64,000 nucleotides of DNA from Diplosphaera chodatii (taxonomy: Eukaryota > Chlorophyta > Trebouxiophyceae > Prasiolales > Stichococcaceae): NCBI GenBank assembly GCA_032358165.1, contig JAALGY010000015.1, forward strand, positions 3,224,001 through 3,288,000, read 5' to 3'. The translations under genes and the position numbers were made by a program. The notes beneath the pieces are model-generated. The model was not told the DNA's origin. It ran no database searches and worked only from the letters and a program-made list of their open reading frames with translations. Of this stretch, positions 37,601 to 48,796 are shown piece after piece; the stretch's first letter is position 1, and the number at the start of each line of letters is the position of its first letter.

Positions 37601-40600
37601 ATGCTTCAACCCTTTTACTCACACAAAGCGTGCGGTGAAGCGCGAGGCGTCATCTGCGCTGGAGCGCTGCACCTCCAGGGTGAACCCTGCGCCGCGGCCC
37701 ACCCCCGGAGCGCAAGCCTCCACTGCCTCCTGGCCCTGTAGCGATGTGTGTCGCCACACAGTGACTAGCGTGCTCTCAGGGCCGTCTATTGCAGAGGTCT
37801 CCGTACATGTGTCAAAGGGGCTGCTGTATAGGCAGGACCCACCTGTTTGCCAGAGAAATGCGCAAACAGCTGCCAGAATTCCTGGTGCGTCGCCTCATTT
37901 GCTGCCAGCCCTGCACATTGACAGCGTTTCTCTGCAGATCCAGCTGCTGACAGCATGTGGACACTGAGCCCTTTCAGCTGCGGGCTGCAGGCGTGTGGGT
38001 GTCACCTGTGACTGCCGAGAATGCGTCCCCAGCGTGCAGCAGGGGCCAGCCGGGCTCTGAGACGTCCACAAGGGCTGTGCCACCGACAGGTGGCGGCACC
38101 AGCAACTGTACGCCGTCCTGCATGGTGAAGAAACCAAGTCGCCATCATACTGCCTGCTGCTGAGCGAGTTCCCAGGCTCCGTGTGTGCAGACACAAGACG
38201 AAGCTGAGGTGCAGCGAGGCAGCCAGCAGCGACGCATGCGAGGCATGTGAGCAGCCAACCCGCGGCGTGCCTGCTGTGGCGGTGGCAGCCCAGCCCTGGG
38301 GGGTGCTGCAGCTGCGGCGATGTGTGCAGCATCCCGAGCCGCCAGCTCCGCGAAATGCGCCAGTGCAACAGCCTGCTGCGGCTCGAAGGGCCGCCAATTC
38401 TGGTCCATCAGGCACCTGTGCTACAGCAAGTTTCTGAGCGCTGCGCTGTGCTTGGGGTGCAGCCAGCAGTCGCATGGAAGAGCGGCACTGCAACAACAGC
38501 ACTGTACCAAGCTGGCAGCTGCAGGGCGTGAGGCCGGACCTTTCCTGAGAGTGGAGTCAACTTTCTCAGCACACAATGCAGCTGAGATAGCACTCACAGT
38601 GCGCCAAGGCGCTGGCCATCCGGCAGCACAATTGGCGCCGCCGCCAGGAAGCGCAGCTTCGGCCCTCCTCGCACCAGCGGGTGGTCCTTGGTCCTGCGGA
38701 AAGGAGGGCGGGGTTCCTTCCCACATCGATACACTTCACCGGCTGCACAGCTGCCTCCGCAGCTGCCTCATCTGCCATGTGCCGGCAGTCCCCACCCTGC
38801 AGTTGCATATTCCGGACCAGCAGGCCCTCCAGGTGCCAGCCAGCTTGACACCCGCCCCCAGCAATCCGCACGGGCGACAGGAACTGCCTGCAAGGCGCAC
38901 CCTCCTCCTCATCCCCTAATCCTAATCCCTAATCCTAATCCCAACAGCTGGTCACCTGCCGTCGGTGGTGCAATCGGGGATGACCACGACCTCTGGGCGC
39001 GCGCTGGCGAGCGCCCACACCGGCAGCACGTTGCACCGCCGCTCCGTGAAACCCTGCAGCATGTCCAAACCATGTCCAACATGGTACTCTGATCTGCTCC
39101 CCAGGCATACAAACAACAAGGACGGCTCACATGTATCCGCATGGGCCAGCCATCAGCAGGGCTTGTACGCTCTGCAGGGCGCACCATGACAGCGCCATGC
39201 GTGCCGACGAGGTATGCGTACCAGTCGTCCATGAACATGACCTTGGCGATGGGCCTGCACCAAGCAAGTTGCCAAGATTGAACAGCATCTGCGGCTCCAG
39301 AAACATTGGGACGTGACACTAGCGGCAGCACAACTCATGCAAGCGACAGCACGGTGCATGGTTCACTCCACAGCTGGCTTGCATTGGCAGGCTGAGTCCA
39401 TCAGTCAATATGCGAGTCTATGAGATGCAGAGCCAACTTAGGGGCCTACGCACATATCAAAGTAGGCGGCTGCCATGCGGGCGAGGCTGTCAAATCGCTC
39501 GTCAGGGCGCGCACTGTTGGGTGCACAGCGGAAAGCCGACAGCACCCTGCGGCAAACAAAGCAGCACCGTTGGCACGTGCTGCAGGTCTGAGCCTCCCGA
39601 CGCAGACGTCTGTCCCACCGAACTGCAGCCTGGCGCCACTGCAAAGACAGCGACCCAGCACCCTTGTGGCTGAGGCCTGCGAGTGTGGCTGTTCCCGACC
39701 TTGAAGCACTGGTTGGAAACTGGATACAGGGTGTCAGCTGCAGCATGCCCGACGATGCCCCTCTCCATATAAACGGTTAGGGCCAAAGCAGGTGCTCACG
39801 GCTGCAGAGCAGCAGCGCGGTTGGGGTCATCTCCGATCCACACCGCCACCGGGTTGTCATACGCCAGCCTCGGGACCGCCCATGCCGATAGCCCGCGCCC
39901 GCTGGGCCACCGCTGCAGCCGGGCCGGGAAGCCGGACGGCGGTGGCGTCGGCAGCGGCGGCGCCATGGGCTGCGCCCTCATTTGCGCCAGCATCGAGGCT
40001 GCGCTCATCAGCGGGTGCAGGCTTCAGAGTGGACTTTTGCAGCCACTTACATGCCACACCATCAGGACCGAAAGAAGAAGCAGTGCTAGCGAGGGCAGAA
40101 GCATAGCTTTTGAATCGCTGAAGCATGCAAGCAGCTGCTACCTTCGTCCGCGCCGCCGTTCTGCTCAAATATCAGGCGCTTGGCGCCAGATGCACGCCGC
40201 GACATCGCTACTGGGCTGCTGGGGCCACTGATGGTGCCGCTGAACGACCGCCTGCATGGCAAGGTTGCAGCGGTGTAGGTCCATCAGAGGTCTGCAGGCG
40301 TACATGCTTCAACTATGTGAGCAGAGTGTACACTCCTGCAATGCAGATGCGGAGCTGTCGATGGGAGGGAGGCCACTGCGTGCGCATATGATGTAGCAGA
40401 TGATCACCTGGGGCTTGCAGCTGCACCGGCGTTGATGGCCGCGACCGCAGCTGCGACTGGCGATTTCGTGGGCGTGCCGACCCCGCCCTCAACCCCTGCC
40501 GCCGCTGGGAATGCCAGGTCCCCCAGATCCTCGTCCGGCTGGTAGTCCTGCGGCGGCTGCCAAGGCACGGATCCGCGTTTGGAGGGCGTCACCGGAGGAG

Positions 40601-40980
40601 AGGTGCGGGGCGGCGGGGCTGCTGCGTGGTTGACCTGCGCTTCCTGCTTGGGCGCCGCTGGGTGCTCTGTGATGTGCGCAGCGGCTGTGCTGGCTGCCGC
40701 AGCTGCGACGGCCGTTGCTGGAGCAGCATGATGCTGCGCTGCTGCTGCGATCCCGGCTTCTGAGGGCGTGGCAGCACTGACAGCGTGATGCGACTTGGCA
40801 AGCGTGCCACCAGCTGCCACAACCTTGTCGCCACCCGCGCCGGGGCTGGCATGGATGGTGCGGCTGGTTGTGTCGGCGCCGGTGAAGGGTATCTGCCCCG
40901 TCCACTCGGTGCCGATCTTGGTGACCTCCGATACCCGCCCCGAGGACCGTCGCTGCACACCAGGCGCCGGGTTGCCTGTG
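34695..40980 (-). CDS. GAF-PAS protein with degenerate kinase domain (predicted pseudokinase)
   Basis: Signalling-type protein. Kinase exons: 36934-37137, 36642-36764, 36189-36251, 35888-36013, 35608-35736, 35306-35394, 35051-35165, 34695-34856, all in phase. The Gly loop GRGAASKVFRG and VALK lysine are present, as are HPNVARML, WIVLELAHLGSL, PPEAL, DVYAFGVLMWQL and NPAERPAF. The catalytic loop reads HGALKASNVLL, with Ala where HRD has its Asp, and DFG is DYA, so phosphotransfer is doubtful. Upstream minus-strand exons give a GAF-like domain: ERFDSLARMAAAYFD (about 39480), ARPEVVVIPD (about 38980), DHPLVRGGPKLRFLAAAPIV (about 38660), LMDQNWRPFEPQQAVAL (about 38380). A PAS-like segment follows, VDVSEPGWPLLHAGDAF (about 38050). 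The N-terminal exon 40410-40980 is Ala/Pro-rich. Its start codon and several middle joins are unresolved; the far N-terminal exon could belong to a separate gene. Confidence 0.75.
38913..38943 (-). repeat. interstitial CCCTAA-like repeat in an intron of the GAF-PAS gene
   Basis: Four successive CCTAAT/CCCTAAT units, a degenerate form of the complement of TTTAGGG, inside an intron. Confidence 0.75.
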
Positions 40981-41908
40981 GCCTAAATATATACAGCGGA
41001 TGTCATGGCAAGATGAGGATAGTGCTTCTGTTTCAACACTGCCTTACCATCAGCAGATCACACCTGCCTGCAAAGCAGGTCTTGGAAGATGGAGTGGCAC
41101 CTGCAGCGCGCTGCTCACCTTGTCAAGTGTAGCAGGCTGCGAAGCCCCGCAGCCCATTCTAGGGTCCGATTGGCGGCTTGAGCTACAATGCCCACGTCTT
41201 TACGGTGTTGCCGCAGCTGCAGGGGCCGCGGGCATCGCAGGCAGTCGGGCAGGCGTGGGCGGGATGCTGGAACCTATCTGGTTTCTTGCAAGCTGCCGCA
41301 AGCCAAAGCTGCACTGAGCCACCGATGAAGCATCAGCTCTAGGGCTCGAGCCCAAAGTACGCAGCAGCCGCTGCAGCGTCTGCCGGTGCACCCCAGAACC
41401 ACCTACCGATCCCTGAGCTGACCAGGCACGCAGCTGAAGTGCTGTACGAGGCGTCCCTGACGCTTCGACAGTCAGCACTAGCCTCCTTGCTGTGATCGTT
41501 ATCGTTCGCAGTGGATAGCCTGGGAATCGCAGTGCTGCAGTCGGTCAATGCCGCAGCAGATGTCGTGCATCAATCGACGCAGGGTGCGCAGGCGATGCAG
41601 CTGTGACACAGCCTCGGCGGCGCAAAAAAGAAACGGCAGCAGCAGGACACGCAGCTTGGGTGTGGATTTGCGCACCCGTCCCGGCTGTCATGCATGCCAG
41701 CGATACCCGCGGGGCAGAAACGCTAGAACGTCAACCCGTCTGATCAGCACCCTTTGTGCTTTGATGCATCAACAAAGCATATAACGCAGATCCATTGTCG
41801 TTGGACTTGCATGACTTCCTCAGTGTCGCTCGTCTGGGTCTGTCCCGATGTGCAGATGCACTTGAAGGTTGTGCCTGTGAGAGCATCTGCTGAGGCACTG
41901 GTACCCAC

Positions 41909-41944
41909 TGCACCACCAGTACCCAACTGGGTACTGGTGGTGCA
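41909..41944. repeat. perfect 17-bp inverted repeat with 2-base loop
   Basis: TGCACCACCAGTACCCA at 41909-41925 is followed, after AC, by its exact reverse complement at 41928-41944. It is about 300 bases past the SBPase stop, so it could form a hairpin or cruciform. It is too far for a classical terminator. Confidence 0.95.
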
Positions 41945-41967
41945 CTGCCAGAGCTGCGACTTAGCAG

Positions 41968-41995
41968 GTGTTCTCATGCGAGTGTTCTCATGCGA
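41968..41995 (+). repeat. 14-bp perfect tandem duplication
   Basis: GTGTTCTCATGCGA occurs twice in a row, close to the 41909 hairpin. Confidence 0.95.
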
Positions 41996-42244
41996 CCATC
42001 TTTTCAGTGTGCTGGGCGTCAATGCTGGTCAATGAAGCACAAGGGTTTCGTCAAGCAGCTAGCAGCGCCACAGTGACAGCCAGTTCTGGGTGATCAAGTT
42101 TGTGCGTTGCCGTCAGCACGCCACTAAGCAGACTTGGCTGCTGCATTGCTGGCACATGAACCAGCAGCACCAGCACTCTGTTTGAAACCCCTTGCACAGT
42201 GCTGCAATGCGCTCCGACTGGGGCTGTATAAGCCCGGTGACTGA

Positions 42245-43420
42245 TCAAGCTGTCTGCTTAGCGGAGGCAAAGCGCTCTGACTTGCCGTACATGTACTCCT
42301 CGAACCTCCGGACCTCACCCTGGCTCCCGTAGCACACCTGTGTACGCTGGTCGTATGCCTCGATGGGCACGTCCAGCGCGCTCTGCTGCTTGCCGTCGGC
42401 GCTGGAGTAGCCGCCGGCCTTCTCCACCAGGAGGCCCAGGGGCGCGACCTCGAACAGGATCCGCAGCTTCGCCTTGGTGGACGGCGAGGTGACGTTGGAG
42501 AACACGCCCTTCTCCTTCACGATGATCTGGAACACGTCCGGCACCATGCCGCCGGTGTACCGCAGGGTGTACTTCTCGCCAATCCAGTAGCTGACCAGCT
42601 TCTCATACTCGGGGTTGTCGAAGGTGGCACGCAGGTTGCCTGGTGAGAACATCTTGCCCTCGCCAATCTCGGTGGTCTCCTTCACGTGCAGCCACTTGCC
42701 GTCGTCCTGCAGCAGGAACTCGTGGCAGCCGGGCGCGTCCTTGAGCGCGATGACGAAGCAGGTGCGCGGGCCGAAGACACCCATGCCGGCCGCCGCCTGC
42801 TCGCGCCCGGTGATGCCCTTCAGCTTGTCGCCCGGCCACACGCCGAAGATGGTGCCCACCGTGAAGTTGGTGTCGACGATGGAGGAGCCGTCCAGGGGGT
42901 CGAATGCCACGGAGAAGCCCTCGCCCTCCATGTCCACCGGCTCGGGCACCTCCTCGCTGCACGCGTACTTACACACGTGCGAGAACTTGAGCGCCTCGAA
43001 CAGCAGCTTGTCGGCCAGCAGGTCCACCGCCAGCTGCTCATCGCCGAAGGAGTTCACGCAGCTCATCGCGCTGCAGCTCGCCGTGCGCACCTTGAAGGCG
43101 ATGGTGCGGATGGCCTCCGACATGCTCATCATCAGCTGCCGCAGCTTCGCGTCGTTGGTGGCGCTGACCAGAAACTCCTCCAGGCTGTCGCCAACCTTAG
43201 CCTGAGTTGCCAGCCGTTGCCGGCTGGCTGCGCGCGCGCCCTGGGGCCGGCCTACCAACGCTGCTGGGGCTGCAAAGCTGGACGCCTTGGATGACAGGCC
43301 AGCGAGGCTGCTCTGCAGTGGCGCACGGAACGCAGCCTGTGGCGCCTGCCGAGACGGGCGCGCCACCGATGTGCTGCGGCACACCGCCTGAGGCGTGTGC
43401 AGAAGCGTAGTTGAGGCCAT
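42245..43420 (-). CDS. SBP1: sedoheptulose-1,7-bisphosphatase, chloroplast, intronless
   Basis: Calvin-cycle enzyme that dephosphorylates sedoheptulose 1,7-bisphosphate in the plastid stroma. A single uninterrupted frame of 391 residues starts at the ATG at 43420. Residues 1 to about 75 form a Ser/Ala/Arg-rich transit peptide. The mature protein has the FBPase-family metal site [14 protein letters not shown], the [17 protein letters not shown] region, [14 protein letters not shown] and [12 protein letters not shown]. The SBPase-type pair of cysteines in the [18 protein letters not shown] region is the expected site of thioredoxin redox control. The frame is open 33 codons further upstream but only from a GTG, so 43420 is preferred. 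Lack of introns contrasts with every neighbour, which have five to more than twenty exons. Confidence 0.97.
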   Translation of the reverse strand: MASTTLLHTPQAVCRSTSVARPSRQAPQAAFRAPLQSSLAGLSSKASSFAAPAALVGRPQGARAASRQRLATQAKVGDSLEEFLVSATNDAKLRQLMMSMSEAIRTIAFKVRTASCSAMSCVNSFGDEQLAVDLLADKLLFEALKFSHVCKYACSEEVPEPVDMEGEGFSVAFDPLDGSSIVDTNFTVGTIFGVWPGDKLKGITGREQAAAGMGVFGPRTCFVIALKDAPGCHEFLLQDDGKWLHVKETTEIGEGKMFSPGNLRATFDNPEYEKLVSYWIGEKYTLRYTGGMVPDVFQIIVKEKGVFSNVTSPSTKAKLRILFEVAPLGLLVEKAGGYSSADGKQQSALDVPIEAYDQRTQVCYGSQGEVRRFEEYMYGKSERFASAKQTA

Positions 43421-43747
43421 GGTGACGATCCGGTTAGCGGTCGGTAGGTGCAAGCGGCAAGAGGCCCGGCGACTTGTTCCTGGCTCTAGATGGAGCTGGG
43501 CAACGGGAAACCTCCTCACGTCCCTGTAGTTGTGGTGGGCGGACGAGTACCTTTATGAACCTGGAGGTCTAGCATGTCCATGGTGGAAGTTCCTCAGACG
43601 TCCATCCGTAGGCTGTGAGTGGTGAGGTGTTGTGACTTGCACCGACTTCTCCGCTGCAGTGCCAAGCGCTGGTGGAGGTGCAGGTCTGGCATGGCCACGC
43701 GGTTGCTGCCAGGCGCCTTACAATGTTGGCCCCTGCCACAGCACAGT
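43421..43747. other. SBPase upstream region and LpxC 3' end
   Basis: About 330 bases that must contain the SBPase promoter and 5' UTR and the 3' UTR of LpxC. TTACA at 43718-43722 reads TGTAA on the minus strand, 26 bases after the LpxC stop. Confidence 0.55.
43718..43722 (-). terminator. TGTAA poly(A) signal of LpxC
   Basis: TGTAA in sense, about 26 bases downstream of the LpxC stop codon, a typical distance in green algae. Confidence 0.55.
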
Positions 43748-46700
43748 TCACTGGGTGTCGATCCTTTGCGCCAGCTCGCGCAGGAACTTCGCATGGAGCT
43801 CGTGGTCCGCCTTCCACGCCAGCACGTGGCCGTTGGGCACGCCCCCGCCGCCGCCCGTCGCCAGCAGCGCCAGGTCGCCCTGCACATGGAAATAATAATA
43901 ATAACAATAAATAATAACAGCCGCATGAGGCGCGCCATGCCGACGTCTTTGCGGCCAAAGCCGCTTACAGGCACAGCAGCAAGCTGCGCTGTAGCAGCTG
44001 CATCGTTGCCCTGTGGCATTCATGAAGTCGCACCGTGAGGTCGACCAGCTTGTGCCGTGAGGGCTCGTCGTCGTAAAAGCGGACCTGCAGATGAACGTCA
44101 GCACTCAGTGCCGAAGGGACAGTACTGAAGGGACATTTGAGGCCAGTCATACGGCTCGGTAAGGGGCGGACGGCCAGGAGCTGCGGCTTGTGGTGGGCAC
44201 ACGCTGCGGGCACTGCGAGACTCACGAATTGTGTGTCGTACCACCGGTCCCCGTACGCGATGACACTGCAGTCTGAGGTGCCGCCCTTGATGTAGCCCTT
44301 TGCCCGCAACCGCTGCAGCGCCTGCATGCCAATCAGATAACACACCCTTCAGCATCCCCTGATGTCTGCAGCTCGCAACATGCAGGCCTCGCATGGCTTG
44401 CAAGTCGGCAGCCTTCTCTTTGCAGCTGTCCGGCAGGCAGTTTCCGTGTCAGAGCCCATGCAGCCTGGCATGCACAGATGTTAAGGCGCACATCTGGCGA
44501 CTCGGCATAGTTGCGCGCGGGCGCGATCTGCCACCGGTAGTGGTTCTGCTCACTGCTGCTGGGGGCCCACGACACCAGCTGCCGCCCAATGATGGGGGCT
44601 GCTGCCTCGTGGTCTACGCCTGCTGACAGCTGCGGCCTGTGGCAAACAGACGCCAGAGCTGGGATCACATAGCATGCAGATGCACTGCAGAGAAAGGGCA
44701 ACCTCGAGACACGTCCCAGAGCCAGTGGACTCCCAGCCAGCAGCGCTACACCTGACCCGCAAGACCGCTCAGGAAGGCTCATATCAGCAAAAGCCTGACG
44801 CACGTGCTGCCTGGCACGAAGCTGATGTAGGCGCCGTCGCTGCCGGTGACGAGGAGGGGCTCCCGCACCACCGGCACCCGCCGCAGCTTCAGGGCGTCCC
44901 TGGCGCCCGGCTGCACCGCCCGCTGCAGCCCCGCCTGCAGCACCGTGCAGCACAATCAGCAGCGCCTGGGACAATTATCTAGTTTGCGGGCCCTCAAGCA
45001 TCTCGAACCCTGCCATGGCATCAAGCCACCCCACACTTGCTAGACAGCTGCACCTTGCAACCTGTGCGCCAGGGGCTTGCGGCGCATGCTGACGTGGATG
45101 CCTGCTCGAGATCAAAACCATTTTGCAAGAAGTCAGTGTGCTCACCGACTGCACATCAACCGTCCAGCCGAGCGCGGAGCCGTCGATGATGGGGATCTCG
45201 TCGCCGCCCTCCACCTCGATGCGCGCATTATCCACCCCCAGCATCTCCAGCGCGCTCAGCAGGTGCTCCACCCCCTGGAACCTGCAGCACAGCACCAGCT
45301 CCTGCGCTTTACAAGTTCGGCGGCCAGCGGGGTCCGCTACTGTAGAACTCCACAAAGGTGCACGCAGAAGGGACTGGGCGCTGTGTTCCTGATTCGCTGG
45401 CGCTGTACCTGGTGTCGCCGGAGCCCAGCGTGGTGTAGATGGGGTCGTCCTCGACGATGCTGTCAATGTGCGCGAGCACATATGCCTCATCTTCTGACCG
45501 CTCCAACACCTGCAGGTGCAGGGTGACAGAGCACTTCAGACACGGGCTTTTTGGCAGTTAAGGGTTATGTGTACAAAGACAATGTGATCTGAATGGTGCC
45601 GCAACCAAATCAGCAGGCGCAGGTCTGGCGCCAGCCTGTGTGTCGCTGCTGTATGCTGTGGCGCGTCGTCATTGCTGCGTGATGGCGCTGTTGTGCTGCT
45701 GCTTATGCTCAAGCAATGCTGCGGGATATGGAGCAGATTTCATCAAATTTTATAATCACCTCCTCCGCCGGCGTGTTGTCCCGCATGAACTTTTCGATCT
45801 GCGCGTCGACAGTGCCGCTGAGCTCCTCCCCAACGAAGTCACCGAAGGTGCCCTCGTAGCCTGCCTCGTCCTGCAGGACAGGGTGCGAGGACGATTGGAG
45901 CCCGCCCCCGCATGAGGTTGGAGACAGGATGACAGCGCCGAAGGCTCTGGACGAGCGCTGCCTTGTGGGTGCTGCCGACCGTACAGTGCGGACAGTTACA
46001 CACAGCATCCGAGCTGAGAGAGCCAAAGCAGGCGTGATACAGGGTTGGTGCAAGTCTGGGACCCACCTGGAGCTTCAGGTACTCCAGGAACAGCTGCACC
46101 TGCAGGTCGTCGGCCTCCTGATTGGCAGCTGCAGGGGTGCAGACAGGCACCATCAGGCACTGTCCATCTGTGCAGTGCAAGACTACACAATATGCAGTCT
46201 CTGCAGGCAGGCAGCACTGAACAGGCTCACAGGCAGGCCCAACTTCTGGCTCGCCCACATCCTCCAGATCCGTCTCCTTTTCCGGCCCTTCCATCTCAAA
46301 GCGTCCGCTGTTAGTACCTACGGTGGTGCACTACTGTATCAGAAGATGGGGGCTTGTGTGCGATGCTGCAGTCCATTCCTCCTGGCAGTGCTACGCCTGG
46401 TAGTGCAATGCGCTCAGGCACCTTCTGGCACCCGAACAAAGTATCTGCCCTCGCCAGCGTAGGCTGGTCGTACTCGCACGTAGGCTGCAGACGAAGTCTC
46501 AGCGTTAGCATGCTGCCTGCTGACATCATGCTTTGCATGGTACCATGTGCATGGACGGCAAAGATGTCATCTATCAACTCACCATACTCTCCGCTGTGCA
46601 GCCCCAGGCCGCCTACTGTGAACGAGGTCTTCAGGGTCTGCTGGTATTGGCCCGGCTGCAGGAGCCAAGTGCATGACGGCGTCAGCTGGCAGTATTGGCC

Positions 46701-46846
46701 TCCGCACCGCCATGCTGATGCGGGCACAGCCACATGTGCATGCTCACCGACGGCAGGTCAGGTATCTTGTCCTTGAACCGCTTGTCTCGCGTCTTTCTGC
46801 TGTCCTCCTCTGCAAATGCCTGGAATGGCTTCAGGTAGCTGCACAT
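43748..46846 (-). CDS. LPXC: UDP-3-O-acyl-N-acetylglucosamine deacetylase (LpxC) with acidic insertion
   Basis: Zinc hydrolase of the lipid A pathway, retained in plants and green algae, where an organellar lipid-A-like role is proposed. Thirteen exons close in phase to 428 residues: 46748-46846, 46583-46655, 46422-46484, 46231-46317, 46067-46128, 45760-45870, 45409-45509, 45146-45281, 44804-44934, 44492-44636, 44226-44321, 44034-44084, 43748-43879. Motifs: TVGGLGLHSGEY, GRYFVRVPEG, GVEHLLSALE (Glu and zinc His), EIPIIDGSALGW, APIIGRQLVSW, HYRWQIAPAR, KGYIKGGTSD and HKLVDLTGDLALL (zinc His and Asp). Between VPEG and the HIDSIVEDDPIYTTLG strand there are about 90 extra, mainly acidic residues over three to four exons. 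Bacterial LpxC is near 305 residues. The N-terminus (MCSYLKPFQAF) does not look like a strong transit peptide; an upstream exon is possible. Confidence 0.94.
43889..43918 (+). repeat. AAT microsatellite in an LpxC intron
   Basis: Imperfect AAT/AAC trinucleotide run, conspicuous as an AT-only patch in GC-rich surroundings. Confidence 0.9.
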
Positions 46847-47247
46847 CGTGAGGCTGCGACCGCTGCCCCTGGATCGACGAGCACCCCTGCATGGTATCGG
46901 GCTTAGATGGCGCTGTGGCCATGAGCGCCCTGTCAGCACAGGGCATGCCGCAGTGGGCTGTGGCGTCTGACACTGGCGGGCATTGCCTGTGCAGACTGGC
47001 GGCGAGCACCCCATAGCCTCCGCAAACATCGTGCAGCAGTTCAGCTGCAGCTACATTCACGATCTAGACCGATTACGAGGTGCGAAACTGCTCTTCCAGC
47101 GGCACAAGCTGTCGACTGCAGGGGACGCTCCGACATGCTAGACTTGGTAGTCCCTCTGGCGGCCATCCGGCGGAAAGCATGTGCTGTAGCATGCACACAA
47201 GGAACCACAGCGAGACGATTACATGTCAGAGATATGCACGAGGTTCA
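46847..47247. other. intergenic region between LpxC and riboflavin synthase
   Basis: LpxC upstream sequence and riboflavin synthase 3' UTR, both genes on the minus strand. TTACA at 47219-47223 is TGTAA in sense. Confidence 0.5.
47219..47223 (-). terminator. TGTAA poly(A) signal of riboflavin synthase
   Basis: TGTAA in sense 25 bases after the riboflavin synthase stop codon. Confidence 0.55.
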
Positions 47248-48796
47248 TCAATGCTTAGATGCCAGCGTGTCGGCCACTGCATCATAAGCTGTTTGCAGCG
47301 GCTGCAGCAACCCATTTGATTCATCAAGCGGCTGCTTTCCTAGGTACCGCGGCAGTAGCGTCTCCACTGTGTCCACGATAGCCTGGAGGCAGCAGCACAG
47401 CTGTATGACGTCTGTGACGGACGTAGTGGGCATGTAGCAAGACGAGACTAGACACGCTCAGCCGTTGCATAAGCCTGAGAGTAAAGTTTTCGACACACCT
47501 GCGTCTGGGCGTCAATCTCAATGTTGACTGCGTCACCCACTTGCCGCTTGCCCAGCACCGTGACTCGCAACGTCTCCGGAATGAGGTACACCGAGAAGCC
47601 ATCATCATTCACCTCGCCCACCTGTTTGACCCCAGATCAATCACTTATAAATGGGCGACGTCAAGCTGACCAATGAATTGGCAGTTGGGAAAGGGGCCTC
47701 ATCACAGCGCACCGTCAGGCTGCAGCCGTCAACCGCCACAAAGCCCTTGGGCAGCAGATACTTCATCCACTGCTTCGGCACCTACAGCAGCGCCGCACAC
47801 TCAGTGCATTCTCAGATGATACCAGCCCAACAAGTGCTGCATTGAGCCATCCTGCATAGAGTCTCCAACCCTGCAAACCGTGCACACCTGGAACGACAGC
47901 TTTAGGTTGTTGGGGTCCCGCTGGTCCATGCCGCACAGCACCGCTGTCGTGTGCACGTGCCCAGACACCTGGTGCCCGCCGATCTCGTCGCCCATGCGTG
48001 CTGACCTGGCGGCACGCAGCCCAGCGCGTCAGCCCATATCCATGCCCTCGCAGCCCTGCGCGCTGCCGAGGTTGCCTCGCATTGGTTGTACTGGCGCCCT
48101 GACGAGGTGTAGCAGTGCAGCACGCACCGCTCGAAGTTGACGGCGCTGTTCATCTCCAGGTCGCCGAGGTTCGTTGCCCGCAGCGTCTCGGAGATGACGT
48201 CGAAGCTGAGCAGCGGGCGCGTGGGGTCCTTGCTCTGTCCGATGCTCGTCACCTATGACAAGTAGAGCGATTGTCGCTAGGTTCCTTTCGAGCGGCACTG
48301 CGCTAGTGGCCTGGCAATTCAGGCGTGGTGAGCATTATCCAACCCTCACTGTAAGGCAGGTGCCATTGATGGCGACGCTGGCGCCGATCTGAATGCCGTC
48401 GGCTGAGCCCGGGGGAAAGGAGATGGCCAGTGTCACAAACTCGCCCTGCCGCCGGATCGATCGAATTGTGGCCTTGCCCTGGACAATGCCTGCGCTCAAA
48501 CAAAGTTGAATATGACACTGCAGATGCATCAGTCTGTGCTCCTGCCACAGCACGCGCAACTCCTGTCTGCCAGCAGCCGTATGCAGGCTGCCTGCTACCG
48601 GATGCCAACCTGTGAACAAGGCGCACGGCGCCTGCCGCTGCTGCCGCTGTCTGAGCTGCCGTCGGTGCTGCACTTGACAATGCGGCGGGGCAGTCAACGC
48701 TGCGCTGCCGCCAAGGCAGCTGGTGCTGGCCGCAAGTGCGGTTGTTCCGCAGCAGCTGCTTCCGCTGTTGCCAAGATGCTGGACTCTACGAGCCAT
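47248..48796 (-). CDS. RIBE: riboflavin synthase (alpha type), plastid-targeted
   Basis: Dismutates two 6,7-dimethyl-8-ribityllumazine molecules to riboflavin, the last step before FMN/FAD. Seven exons close in phase to 298 residues: 48610-48796, 48350-48489, 48128-48252, 47888-48005, 47713-47781, 47499-47621, 47248-47382. The two lumazine-binding repeats are clear. The first has LFTGIVQG (built across the 48610/48489 splice), [31 protein letters not shown] and [12 protein letters not shown]. The second has [38 protein letters not shown] and the C-terminal helix [13 protein letters not shown]. The first exon encodes about 55 Ser/Ala/Arg/Gln-rich residues, a good chloroplast transit peptide. 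It is head to head with SQD1 over about 1 kb. Confidence 0.95.

Larger units (their letters stand above)
40981..42244. other. intergenic region with a hairpin and a tandem repeat
   Basis: About 1.3 kb between the GAF-PAS gene and SBPase. It may hold an unseen 5' exon of the GAF-PAS gene. A perfect 17-bp inverted repeat and a 14-bp tandem duplication are listed separately. Confidence 0.5.

Noticed and set aside
40410..40958. Independent Ala/Pro-rich gene starting at 40958
   Set aside because: The first codon there is GTG and a CCACAG acceptor precedes the exon, so it is an internal exon, provisionally placed in the GAF-PAS gene.
43421..43519. N-terminal extension of SBPase to 43519
   Set aside because: The frame is open but starts with GTG. 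The ATG at 43420 gives a normal transit peptide and family length.
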